This document shows positions 55,732 through 63,984 of a DNA stretch of 64,000 nt, piece by piece. Source of the DNA: an uncultured Roseibium sp. (GTDB taxonomy: Bacteria; Pseudomonadota; Alphaproteobacteria; Rhizobiales; Stappiaceae); the NCBI RefSeq assembly GCF_947496995.1, contig NZ_CANMFD010000008.1:62001-126000 (forward strand), given 5' to 3'. The notes under the pieces were generated by a model that saw nothing but the letters and a program-made list of their open reading frames with translations, did no database searches and was not told where the DNA came from. Both the position numbers and the translations under genes were made by a program. How positions within the stretch are numbered: the first letter of the stretch is position 1; every line of letters begins with the position of its first letter.

Positions 55732-55743
55732 ATTTTCGAAAAT
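55732..55743. promoter_or_regulatory. Second copy of the ATTTTCGAAAAT palindrome, before the VOC gene
   Basis: A perfect 12-bp palindrome lies 62 bp before the VOC gene start, in the 141-bp gap after the FAH gene. It matches the core of the site at 54792 exactly. The gap thus seems to carry its own regulated promoter for the rest of the locus. Confidence 0.55.
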
Positions 55744-55805
55744 ATTTGTTATTGTAGAAAGTACGTGTTAGCGTCCTGATCAAAGAGGACTTGAAGGATG
55801 AAGAA

Positions 55806-56714
55806 ATGAGCTACTTGGTGAATGCGCTCGGTCATGTTCAGCTGAACGTGATTGACGTCCAGGCCCTGGTTGATGAGTCGGTTTCCATCCTCGGCTTGCA
55901 TGTCACGCATGAACATGGTGGCTCTGTCTGGCTGTCATCGAACGGGCGCCGGGCGGAACTGGTCCTGCACCAGGCCTCCGAAAACTCCGTGCGCTCCATC
56001 GGCTTCGATGCGATCTCGGAAGACGCCGTGGCGCAAGCCGCAGGCAGGGTCGCGGCCGCCGGGTGCCGCGTCGTCGCGACGCAGCCGAGCCTGTCCTGCT
56101 GCGAAAAAGGCATGAGCTTCGTGACCCCTCAAGGCCATACTTTCGAGGTCCACTCTCCAATTGCGGATGAAACATACGGCCGGCGGCATGCCACCGTCGG
56201 GCTCGGTCCCTTGCGCCTTGACCACGTTAATATCACCTCGCCGGAACCGGCTGAAACACGAGCCCAGCTTGAGCAGATCATGGGTCTGCGATTGTCGGAA
56301 CGGATGGTGGATGACGGGCTGAGCTGGATGCGCGGAGGCAACCGCCTGCATCACATTCTGGGCATCGTGCGCGGCCCGACGGGCATGCACCATTATTCCT
56401 GGGAAGTGTCCGAATTTTCCGACTACTGCCGTCTCGGCGATTTGCTCGATACCCACGACAAGATGCTGGTGTGGGGCCCCGGGCGGCACCGGCCGGGTGA
56501 CAATACCTACGCCTATTATATCGACGCCTGCGGCGCGATGGTCGAATGCGCAGGCGGCATGGCGTTCATCCACGATGATGACCGCTATGAACCGAACGTG
56601 ATTACCGCGCTGAAGCGACCCGAGAATGTCCGCGTGATGAACGTCTGGGGAGAACCCGCACCCGCCCCCTGGCTCGCGCACAAGTTTCCATGGGCCGCCC
56701 CGCAGGACGCATGA
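55806..56714 (+). CDS. Two-domain VOC protein, extradiol-dioxygenase-like
   Basis: A 302-residue protein with two vicinal-oxygen-chelate domains, like type I extradiol dioxygenases. The likely 2-His-1-Glu metal site is intact: His140 (LDHVNI), His195 or His196 (HHYSWEV), Glu247 (MVECAGG). Such enzymes cleave catechols next to the hydroxyls using Fe(II). The start is ATG 55806 behind AAGGATGAAG; TTG 55791 is possible. The true substrate is not known, and non-oxygenase VOC activities cannot be excluded. Confidence 0.85.
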   Translation: MSYLVNALGHVQLNVIDVQALVDESVSILGLHVTHEHGGSVWLSSNGRRAELVLHQASENSVRSIGFDAISEDAVAQAAGRVAAAGCRVVATQPSLSCCEKGMSFVTPQGHTFEVHSPIADETYGRRHATVGLGPLRLDHVNITSPEPAETRAQLEQIMGLRLSERMVDDGLSWMRGGNRLHHILGIVRGPTGMHHYSWEVSEFSDYCRLGDLLDTHDKMLVWGPGRHRPGDNTYAYYIDACGAMVECAGGMAFIHDDDRYEPNVITALKRPENVRVMNVWGEPAPAPWLAHKFPWAAPQDA

Positions 56715-56731
56715 CGCCCCCAACATAAAGT

Positions 56732-57307
56732 ATGGACGACAACGTGATCAAAATCGGAATTCTGGAAGGCTCGCTCAGGCAGCAATCGCTCTCAAGGGCG
56801 GTTGCCCGCTCCGTGCCCGGTCTGGTGCCCCAGGGCATGACATGTGAGTCCCTGCCCAACCCGGGCACCCTGCCGCTGTTCAATCAGGATGTTCTCGACG
56901 CCGGCTTGCCCGCAGCCGTCGGTGCAATGACAGACGCGGTCGCCGGTGTCGATGCCTTGCTGATCGTGACACCGGAATACAACTGGTCAATTCCGGGCGC
57001 GCTGAAAAACGCGATCGATTGGCTGTCCCGCGCCAACCCAAATCCGCTCGCGGACAAACCTGTCGCCATCTGGAGCGTGTCCCCCGGTCTGCTCGGTGGC
57101 GCAAGGGTTCATGAAAGCCTGCGTCAGGTGCTTCACAGTCAGGACATGCAAATCATGGCGAAACCCGAGGTGCAGGTCGCAGGCGCCAGGGGGAAGGTCG
57201 ATGTGGAGGCTGCCAGCATCACCAATCCGGACACCGAAGCCTTCCTGCGCGATCATCTGGCAAGGTTTGAAACCTTCAGCGCCGCACGGCGCGCGCAAAC
57301 CCGGTAA
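56732..57307 (+). CDS. NADPH-dependent FMN reductase (flavodoxin-like)
   Basis: A 191-residue protein of the NADPH-dependent FMN reductase / chromate-reductase-like family. Family marks are GSLRQQSLSRAV near the start and TPEYNWSIPGALKNAIDWLSR (about 80-100). It would supply reduced flavin, perhaps to an unseen flavin-dependent monooxygenase or as a quinone reductase. It lies 17 bp after the VOC gene, probably in the same transcript. Confidence 0.9.
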   Translation: MDDNVIKIGILEGSLRQQSLSRAVARSVPGLVPQGMTCESLPNPGTLPLFNQDVLDAGLPAAVGAMTDAVAGVDALLIVTPEYNWSIPGALKNAIDWLSRANPNPLADKPVAIWSVSPGLLGGARVHESLRQVLHSQDMQIMAKPEVQVAGARGKVDVEAASITNPDTEAFLRDHLARFETFSAARRAQTR

Positions 57308-57334
57308 CTCTCGAAGCGACACCAAGGACCCTGA

Positions 57335-58222
57335 ATGGAACACGATCTCACATTCATGTCAGACGGCCTGAAATTGTCAGGCATTCTGCACGTCCCCAAA
57401 GGACGCAAACCCGGACAGCGCCTGCCGACCTTCATCGTGTTGCACGGCTTCGTCGGCACCAAGGACAAGTCTCACGTGGAGCTTGTCGCGCGCATGATCG
57501 AGGAAATGGGCTATTGCGTTTTCCGCATCGATTTTCGCGGTTGCGGCCAAAGCGAAGGCGCGCGCGGCGAGGTGCGGTGCTTTGATCAGGTCGCCGACAC
57601 GCGCAACGCGCTCAGCTTCATTGCACAGCGCGAAGAGGTGGACCCGGACCGCATAGGCGTCACCGGCCACAGCTTCGGAGCGGCCGTCGCGATCTTCACC
57701 GGCGGTGTCGATCAGCGCGTGGCCTGTGTTCTGTCGCTCTGCGGCTGGGGAGACGGCGAACGCAAATTCCGCGGACAACACCCGACCCCGGAGGCTTGGG
57801 CGAAATTCACCGCCCTTCTGGACGAAGGCCGCAGGCATAAGGCGGCCACGGGCGAAAGCTTGTGGGTTTCGCGCTTCGACGTGGTTCCCATCCCCGAAGA
57901 ACTGCGCAAGAATCTGTCTCCACATGCCCAGTTCGAAGTGCCGGTCGAGACTGCCATCAGCATGTATAATTTCCGTGCGGAAGATGTCGTGGCCGAGATC
58001 GCGCCGCGTCCGCTTCTACTGTTCCATACCGCAGGGGACGTGATCACACCGATGGAGCAGTCGATCCGGCTGTTCGAAAAAGCCGGCGCCAACGCCGAGC
58101 TGATGATCCCTACCGGTGTCTCTCATTTCCCGCTGTCGGATGAGGACGAGCCGCATACCCGGGCGTTGATCCATGCCTGGCTGAAAAAATTCTTCCCGAC
58201 ACCGCTGGGTTCACAAGCATGA
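57335..58222 (+). CDS. Alpha/beta hydrolase (dienelactone-hydrolase/peptidase S9-like)
   Basis: A 295-residue serine hydrolase. The nucleophile elbow is GHSFG (Ser113), the oxyanion region is VLHGFVG (36-41) and a late SHF histidine follows. Its fold resembles esterases and C-C hydrolases of aromatic pathways. It overlaps the Ldh-family gene by 4 bp. With the VOC protein it could hydrolyse a ring-cleavage or ester intermediate. Confidence 0.88.
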   Translation: MEHDLTFMSDGLKLSGILHVPKGRKPGQRLPTFIVLHGFVGTKDKSHVELVARMIEEMGYCVFRIDFRGCGQSEGARGEVRCFDQVADTRNALSFIAQREEVDPDRIGVTGHSFGAAVAIFTGGVDQRVACVLSLCGWGDGERKFRGQHPTPEAWAKFTALLDEGRRHKAATGESLWVSRFDVVPIPEELRKNLSPHAQFEVPVETAISMYNFRAEDVVAEIAPRPLLLFHTAGDVITPMEQSIRLFEKAGANAELMIPTGVSHFPLSDEDEPHTRALIHAWLKKFFPTPLGSQA

Positions 58223-59277
58223 AGCTGTTCCACCCGGACAAACTCAAGCGGTATGCCGCAGATCTTCTGCAGGCCGGCGGTTACAGCCCGGCCCATGCGG
58301 AAAATACGGCTGAAATCCTTGTCTGGGCAAACGCGCGTGGAGCGGACTCACATGGGGTCCTGCGCATACCTCGCTATATCGAGATGACCGAAGAGGGGAC
58401 CATCGATCCGGTCGCGGTTCCCCATGTCGTGTCCCGGGAAGGAGCGGTTTCCGTGCTGGAAGCAGCGCGCGCTCCCGGCCCTTCCGCGATGATCGCGGCC
58501 ATGGATACGGCAGTGGAGACAGCCGGACGTTTCGGGATCGGCTGGTGCTCGGCGCGTAACATCACCCACGCGGGAGCCGTCGGCTACTTCGCGCTGCGAG
58601 CTGCCGAAAACGGCTGTCTGGGGATAGTCATGACGGCCTCCGGCCCCTTGATGGCCTACCACGGGGCTCGGGTCTCCGGGCTTTCGACAAATCCGATTTC
58701 CATCGCCGCACCATCGCAGGGACTGCCACTTCTTCTGGATATGTCCACCTCCACCGTGGCACTGGGAAAGATCATGCATGCCAGGGATACCGGCTCGGCC
58801 ATACCGGAAGGTTGGGCGATTGCCGCTGATGGCACGCCTGCGACGGACCCTTCGGATGTGGCGACGCTGACACCTCTTGGCGGCCCCAAGGGGTCCGGCC
58901 TGTCCCTGATGATCGAAGTCCTCGCAAGTGTCCTCGTGGCAAACCCCGCGATCGCTCCTGTGCTGGCGGGAGAAAAAGGCGCCATGAATGGTGCCGCGCT
59001 GGCCATAAAGATTGCGGCTTTCGGTGAGCCGGACACCTTTGCCGAACACATCTCGGATCTGGCGGACCGCCTCAGGAAGTTGCCCCGTGCACCGGGCACA
59101 GACAAAATCCTGATGCCCGGGGAACGCGGGTTTTGTCTGTCTGCCGAACGCATGCAAAACGGCATTCCAATTGCAGAAGGCACACTCAAGCGATTGGCGG
59201 CGGTCGCCGACAGGTTCGGCATCGTTCCGCCGGCGCCTTCGAATACACCGGCAGGGACCATGAACAAGGGGCCGTGA
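58219..59277 (+). CDS. Malate/L-lactate dehydrogenase-family (Ldh_2) oxidoreductase
   Basis: A 352-residue member of the NAD(P)-dependent Ldh_2 family (malate, ureidoglycolate, sulfolactate, 2,3-diketogulonate reductases). It has the region ANARGADSHGVLRIPRYIE with the catalytic His in DSHG, then N-terminal-domain NITHAGAVGYF and PLGGPKGSGLSLMIEVL. No signal peptide. The substrate is a 2-hydroxy or 2-oxo acid, possibly one made by the pathway enzymes. Confidence 0.92.
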   Translation: MKLFHPDKLKRYAADLLQAGGYSPAHAENTAEILVWANARGADSHGVLRIPRYIEMTEEGTIDPVAVPHVVSREGAVSVLEAARAPGPSAMIAAMDTAVETAGRFGIGWCSARNITHAGAVGYFALRAAENGCLGIVMTASGPLMAYHGARVSGLSTNPISIAAPSQGLPLLLDMSTSTVALGKIMHARDTGSAIPEGWAIAADGTPATDPSDVATLTPLGGPKGSGLSLMIEVLASVLVANPAIAPVLAGEKGAMNGAALAIKIAAFGEPDTFAEHISDLADRLRKLPRAPGTDKILMPGERGFCLSAERMQNGIPIAEGTLKRLAAVADRFGIVPPAPSNTPAGTMNKGP

Positions 59278-59318
59278 AACAGGCCTCGTCGATCAACGGT
59301 CTCAGGGAGGAGACGGTT

Positions 59319-59783
59319 ATGCAAAGCGTGACCCAGGATTGGCCAGGCACAGCGCGGCGCGCCCTGAGCGGCAGCGTGCTGCTTGTGGCGGGTCTTGTGA
59401 TGCTGTTGATCTGCTGGAGCTATCCGGTGGGCAACCTGACCCAGATGGGTCCGGGGTACATCCCGCGTGTGGTGGGCTTCTTGATCTGCGCTTTGGCTGT
59501 TGCGATCATCGCCATTGACGTGGCGACCCCCGAAGCCGCGCAGGCGGGCAGGATGCATCCGCGTGGATTGATCTTCGTCTCGACGGCCATCCTCCTGTTC
59601 GCCGGTCTTATCGACATCGCCGGCCTTGTGCCGTCGATGTTCCTCGCCGTCGTCGTCTCGATGTTTGCCGATGACGAGGCGCGCCCCTTGCCCGTGCTGG
59701 TTTACGCCTGTCTCGCGACCCTTGGAGGGTGGCTGTTGTTCCTTGTCGCACTCGAATTGCCCATTCCGGCATTCTGGAGGTAG
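59319..59783 (+). CDS. tctB: Tripartite tricarboxylate transporter small subunit (TctB)
   Basis: A 154-residue membrane protein with four hydrophobic segments, the typical TctB pattern (SVLLVAGLVMLLICW, VVGFLICALAVAIIAIDV, IFVSTAILLFAGLIDIAGL, VYACLATLGGWLLFLVAL). The start is ATG 59319 behind a GGAGGAG site. The end lies 2 bp before the TctA gene. Confidence 0.9.
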   Translation: MQSVTQDWPGTARRALSGSVLLVAGLVMLLICWSYPVGNLTQMGPGYIPRVVGFLICALAVAIIAIDVATPEAAQAGRMHPRGLIFVSTAILLFAGLIDIAGLVPSMFLAVVVSMFADDEARPLPVLVYACLATLGGWLLFLVALELPIPAFWR

Positions 59784-59785
59784 CG

Positions 59786-61282
59786 ATGATCGATCAGTTC
59801 CTGCTCGGTCTGAGCGTCGTTCTGCAACCCGAGATCCTGATGTATGCCTTCATCGGCGTGTTCATCGGTCAGCTCATCGGGGTCTTGCCCGGGATCGGCG
59901 CAATCACGGCTATTTCGCTGTTGCTGCCGGTCACCTTCTACCTCGATGCAACGACCTCGATGATCATGCTGGCGGGCATATATTACGGTTCCCAGTATGG
60001 CGGCTCCATCGCCTCCATCCTTCTGAACCTGCCGGGAACGCCATCATCGGTGGTCACCTGTCTTGAAGGCTATCCGCTGGCGCAACGCAGCCGCGCCGGG
60101 CTTGCGCTTTTCGTGGCGGCCTGTTCGTCCTTCGTCGGCGGCATCGTCGGCGTCGCCATTCTGGTGCTGGCGGCGATCCCCATGACGATCATCGCGTTGC
60201 GCTTCGGCGCACCGGAATACGCCATGCTTGTGATCCTCGGCTTGCTCGCCGCCTCGCTGATCGGCACCGGTTCCCAGATCCGCTCCTTCGCCATGGTGCT
60301 CCTGGGGATCGCCCTGGGACTTGTCGGTGCGGATGCGACGACCGGGTACTACCGCTTTGTCGCCATGCCGGAAATGGCTGACGGGATCAGCCTTGTATCC
60401 CTGGCCATGGGCCTTTTCGGGGTCAGCGAGATCATCCGCAACGCCTCCCGGCGCAGCCCGCCGGGACCGGCGCTCTCAATCACCATGCGGGACGTCCTTC
60501 CCACCAGAGCGGAAGCCCGCTCCCTGGTGCTGCCGATTGTGCGCGGATCCGGCATCGGCAGCTTCTTCGGCGCCCTGCCCGGAACCGGTGCGGCCATTGC
60601 CTCCTTCATGGCCTACGCCATGGAGAGACGGTTTTCACGCACACCTGAAAAGTTCGGCAAGGGGCATCTGCCCGGCCTGGCGGCGCCGGAGTCCGCCAAC
60701 AACGCGGCTGCCCAGACGGGCTTTATCCCGACGTTGACACTGGGCATCCCCGGTGATGCGGTGATGGCGCTGATCATAGGCGCGCTGATACTGAACGGCA
60801 TCATTCCCGGACCGCGCCTCGCGGTCGATCAGCCGGAGCTTTTCTGGGGTGTGATCGCGAGTTTCTTCGTCGGCAACATCATTCTCCTTCTGATCAACAT
60901 CCCGCTGATAAAGCTCTGGGTTCTGCTTCTGCGCGTGCCCTACCAGAAGCTCTATCCGGTGATCATCGTCATGATCTGTGTCGGCGTCTATTCACACCGC
61001 ACCAGCGTCACGGATGTGGTTCTCACGCTCGCCTTCGGCGTGCTTGGCTACCTGATGAAGAATTACCGCTTCGAGCCGGCCCCCGTCATGCTGGGCTTTG
61101 TCCTTGGCCCGCTGCTTGAGGACAATTTCCGCCGGACCATGCTGCTGTACGGCGGCGATTTCACGATCTTCCTGACTCGGCCGATCAGCGCCATGCTGGT
61201 CGCATGTTCGGCCGTGCTGATCGCATTTGCCGTCTGGTCGGGAGTTTCGGCCATGAGAAAACCCGTCCACTCAACGCCTTGA
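59786..61282 (+). CDS. tctA: Tripartite tricarboxylate transporter large subunit (TctA)
   Basis: A 498-residue membrane protein with about 12 helices. The conserved TctA motif GVLPGIGAITAISLLLPVTF and the second repeat GALPGTGAAIASFMAYAMER are both present. It moves a substrate bound by TctC together with a cation gradient. ATG 59786 is used with the strong GGAGG site. Family substrates include citrate, tartrate and aromatic acids such as terephthalate. Confidence 0.95.
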   Translation: MIDQFLLGLSVVLQPEILMYAFIGVFIGQLIGVLPGIGAITAISLLLPVTFYLDATTSMIMLAGIYYGSQYGGSIASILLNLPGTPSSVVTCLEGYPLAQRSRAGLALFVAACSSFVGGIVGVAILVLAAIPMTIIALRFGAPEYAMLVILGLLAASLIGTGSQIRSFAMVLLGIALGLVGADATTGYYRFVAMPEMADGISLVSLAMGLFGVSEIIRNASRRSPPGPALSITMRDVLPTRAEARSLVLPIVRGSGIGSFFGALPGTGAAIASFMAYAMERRFSRTPEKFGKGHLPGLAAPESANNAAAQTGFIPTLTLGIPGDAVMALIIGALILNGIIPGPRLAVDQPELFWGVIASFFVGNIILLLINIPLIKLWVLLLRVPYQKLYPVIIVMICVGVYSHRTSVTDVVLTLAFGVLGYLMKNYRFEPAPVMLGFVLGPLLEDNFRRTMLLYGGDFTIFLTRPISAMLVACSAVLIAFAVWSGVSAMRKPVHSTP

Positions 61283-61350
61283 GTTAAGCGAAAAGCCTTC
61301 AACAAGCCCGGGCTGACGGAACAAGGGCTTGAACAACTGGGAGGAATACA

Positions 61351-62313
61351 ATGTTCAAGAAATTACTGGCAGCTCTGCCATTGACCCTCGCGCTGGCGCT
61401 GCCTGCCGCCGCGCAAGACAGCTTTCCCGATCACTCCTTGCGGATCGTCCACGGCTTTGGCGCCGGTGGCAATGCCGACACCGTGTCCCGCATCCTGGCC
61501 GAGGAAATGTCCAAGGGCCTCGGACAGCCGGTGGTCGTGGAATCACGTCCCGGCGCAGGAGGCACCGTGGCTTCCGGCTATGTCACCAAACAGGACCCGG
61601 ACGGCTATACGATGCAGTTGATGGTGGGCGGCCACGCCGTGGCCGCGGCGCTTTACAATCAGTTGCCTTACGAGTCCGTCGATGACTACACCTTCATCTC
61701 CACCCTGGGCCAGTTCCCGTTCTTCATTGCAGCCAGAGCCGGTGAATACGAGTCCATCAATGCGCTGATCGAGGCTGCCAAGGCTGCCCCCGGCACGCTC
61801 AAGATCGGCCATTCCGGCGTCGGATCCACCCAGCACCTGACGGGTGAACTTCTCGATCTTCGCACCGGAGCGAAGTTCATTCATGTGCCCTACAAGGGCG
61901 GCGCTGCGGCAAGTACGGCCCTGATGGGCGGCGAAGTGGACGTGATCATCGACACCGGAACCGTTATCCGCGGACAGGCCGAAGCAGGCGTCTATGACAT
62001 CCTTGCAGCGACTTCCGAAAACCGCTGGCCGGATTCTCCCGACGTTCCGACCGTGTCGGAAACCGTCTCCCCAGGTTTCGATGTCGTCTCCTGGACCGCC
62101 ATCGGCATGCCCGCAGACGTGCCCGATGACATTGCCGAACGCATCCGCGGCGAAGTGCATAAAGCGCTGGAATTGCCCGAGGTGCAGGAAAAGATCGGCG
62201 ACCTGGGAGCCAAGGCTGGCGGTTCGAGCGGCGAAGAGCTCAAGGCGCTCATCGAAGGCCAAATCGCCGTCTGGACCGACGTGATTGATTCAGCCGGTAT
62301 CGACAAACGCTGA
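61351..62313 (+). CDS. tctC: Tripartite tricarboxylate transporter substrate-binding protein (TctC/Bug family)
   Basis: A 320-residue periplasmic protein with signal peptide cleaved near Ala21 (ALPAAAQ-DS). The Bug-family signatures GFGAGGNADTVSRILAEEMSKGLGQPVVVESRPGAGGTVASG and the mid-domain VPYKGGAAASTALMGGEVDV are present. It captures a carboxylic acid in the periplasm. A terminator follows at 62320. Confidence 0.95.
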   Translation: MFKKLLAALPLTLALALPAAAQDSFPDHSLRIVHGFGAGGNADTVSRILAEEMSKGLGQPVVVESRPGAGGTVASGYVTKQDPDGYTMQLMVGGHAVAAALYNQLPYESVDDYTFISTLGQFPFFIAARAGEYESINALIEAAKAAPGTLKIGHSGVGSTQHLTGELLDLRTGAKFIHVPYKGGAAASTALMGGEVDVIIDTGTVIRGQAEAGVYDILAATSENRWPDSPDVPTVSETVSPGFDVVSWTAIGMPADVPDDIAERIRGEVHKALELPEVQEKIGDLGAKAGGSSGEELKALIEGQIAVWTDVIDSAGIDKR

Positions 62314-62319
62314 CGTCCC

Positions 62320-62353
62320 GGCCCGCCGGTCCATTCCGGCGGGCCTTGTCGTT
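62320..62353 (+). terminator. Terminator after tctC
   Basis: GGCCCGCCGG (62320-62329) and CCGGCGGGCC (62336-62345) form a 10-bp perfect stem with the loop TCCATT and a T-rich tail TTGTCGTT. The downstream YciI and NIPSNAP genes have their own ribosome-binding sites and are either read through or separately transcribed. Confidence 0.7.
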
Positions 62354-62376
62354 CCAGATCCGATTGGAGCCTCATC

Positions 62377-62751
62377 ATGAGTGCACAGAAACCCGAAGAC
62401 CTCTACGCCAGCATGCTGCGCCAGTCGCTCTATGTCATCACCACGACGCCCGCACGCGGACCCGGGATGCAGGAGCTTCTGCCCGCACATCTGGAGTATC
62501 AGATCAGGATGGAGCGCGACGGCATTCTGTTCGGCGCCGGCCCGCTGTTCGAGGAAGGTGCGGACGTCCCCTACGGCGGCATGATCATTGTGCGCGCCAG
62601 AGATGAGGCGGAAGCCCGCGCGCTCGCGGATGCCGATCCGTTCCACGCCGCCGGCCTGCGCCGGTATGACCTGCGCCGCTGGATGCTGAACGAAGGTTCG
62701 ATGACCTTCACCGTGCGCTATTCCGACCAGACCGCCGTGGTCGGCGGTTAG
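62377..62751 (+). CDS. YciI-family protein (muconolactone-isomerase-like fold)
   Basis: A 124-residue dimeric alpha/beta-barrel protein of the YciI family. The core RDGILFGAGPLFEEGADVPYGGMIIVRARDEAEARALADADPFHAAGLRRYDLRRW matches it, with the family His/Asp site (DPFHAAG). Some relatives isomerise lactones or remove chlorine. Placed in this locus, it may finish a lactone or enol step, but this is inference. ATG 62377 follows TTGGAGCC. Confidence 0.8.
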   Translation: MSAQKPEDLYASMLRQSLYVITTTPARGPGMQELLPAHLEYQIRMERDGILFGAGPLFEEGADVPYGGMIIVRARDEAEARALADADPFHAAGLRRYDLRRWMLNEGSMTFTVRYSDQTAVVGG

Positions 62752-62760
62752 GTCACGGCC

Positions 62761-62786
62761 AATTCCTGCACGACCATGCAGGAATT
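62761..62786. repeat. 10-bp inverted repeat between the YciI and NIPSNAP genes
   Basis: AATTCCTGCA and TGCAGGAATT flank a 6-bp spacer, giving a perfect hairpin. It starts 9 bp after the YciI stop codon and has no T-run. It could be an RNA stabilising hairpin or an operator for the downstream gene. Confidence 0.45.
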
Positions 62787-62901
62787 GAACTCTTATCTGA
62801 TCCGCCTGCCGCACAAACCCGCGCAAGGTATCGACGAAGACCTGAGCACCTCGCGATAAAATCGCCGCGACATCGACTGCAGGCCCCAAAAGGAAATCCC
62901 G

Positions 62902-63231
62902 ATGATCTATGAAATGCGCGTCTATTCATGTGTGCCCGGTGGAATGCCCGCCCTCCTGCAACGGTTCGAAACGACAACCTTGCGCATCTGGCAACGGATC
63001 GGCCTGCGTCCCGCAGGCTTTTTCACCACGTTGGTAGGCCCCTCGAACCACGACCTGACCTATTTCCTGGCATGGGAAACGCTGGAAGAGCGCGAGCGCC
63101 TCTGGACCGCCTTTGCAACAGATCCCGAATGGGTCTCGGCCCGTTCCGCCCATCAGGCCGAACACGGCGAAGTCGTGGCCAACATCGCTTCCAGCTTTCT
63201 AACTCCGACCGCCTTCTCCACGGTGCGCTAG
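62902..63231 (+). CDS. NIPSNAP family protein
   Basis: A 109-residue ferredoxin-like dimer protein with the NIPSNAP start MIYEMRVYSCVPGGMPALLQRFE and FLAWETLEERERLWTAFATDPEW. Family members occur in aromatic and bile-acid-like pathways and their activities are mostly unknown. The start is ATG 62902 behind AAGGAAATC. It faces the RraA gene convergently with 57 bp between. Confidence 0.85.
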   Translation: MIYEMRVYSCVPGGMPALLQRFETTTLRIWQRIGLRPAGFFTTLVGPSNHDLTYFLAWETLEERERLWTAFATDPEWVSARSAHQAEHGEVVANIASSFLTPTAFSTVR

Positions 63232-63288
63232 AAACCGGAATATGGCATGCCCCGGTCCGCGTAAGACAGCGCGACGGATTTGGGCATT

Positions 63289-63984
63289 TCATTCATAAAA
63301 GCCGTCAATCTGCTCGAAACCCTCAGCCTCGAGCGCAGGCTCGACCCAGCTCCGGTCCAGGGTTCCGGCAAGACCTGCCGCAACCTTCTCCTGATCCGTC
63401 TTCGACAAGGCGCGGGCTCGCTCCAGCACACCCGCAGCGCCCGTCCGCGGAATGACCACCACGCCGTCATTGTCGGCCAGGATGACGTCCCCCGCGCTCA
63501 CGCTGACGCCGCCGCAGGCGATTGGAACGTTCACTTCTCCCGGACCGTTCTTGAAAGGTCCGCCGGGCCGCAGACCGGTGGCGAACACCGGAAGCTCCAG
63601 GCTGTCCAACGAGTCGACATCGCGCACCGGACCGTCGAAGACCATCCCGGCAACGCCGCGAGACTTCGCATATCCGAACATCACTTCGCCCATCAGCGCC
63701 TGATTGTCCGCACCACCGTTGGAAACGATGATCACATCACCGGGCACGGCGATGTCCAAGGCTTTGTACAACAACAGGTTGTTGCCGGCACAGACCCGTA
63801 CCGTCACCGCGGCGCCTGCCATTGGCGCGGCAAGCGGCGGCCCCATCCGGCGGATGCGTGGCTCCAGGGAGTTCAGGCGGTTCATCGAGTCGGCGACATT
63901 GGCCGACGGCAAAGTACGGAACCCGTCCACAATGTCGGCAGGCGTTACCTGACGCTTGAGATAAATTCTTGAACCGACGTTCAT
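63289..63984 (-). CDS. RraA/HMG-aldolase-like protein
   Basis: A 231-residue protein of the RraA/4-hydroxy-4-methyl-2-oxoglutarate aldolase family, which cleaves HMG to pyruvate and related acids. The active-site region VSNGGADNQALMGEVMFGYAKSRGVAGMVFDGPVRDVD with the Arg-Asp motif (PVRD) is present. The start is ATG 63984 behind GGGGGAA. It lies beside a dioxygenase-like locus, so an aldolase role in ring-cleavage catabolism is more likely than an RNase E inhibitor role. Its own transcription unit extends from beyond the window. Confidence 0.85.
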   Translation of the reverse strand: MNVGSRIYLKRQVTPADIVDGFRTLPSANVADSMNRLNSLEPRIRRMGPPLAAPMAGAAVTVRVCAGNNLLLYKALDIAVPGDVIIVSNGGADNQALMGEVMFGYAKSRGVAGMVFDGPVRDVDSLDSLELPVFATGLRPGGPFKNGPGEVNVPIACGGVSVSAGDVILADNDGVVVIPRTGAAGVLERARALSKTDQEKVAAGLAGTLDRSWVEPALEAEGFEQIDGFYE

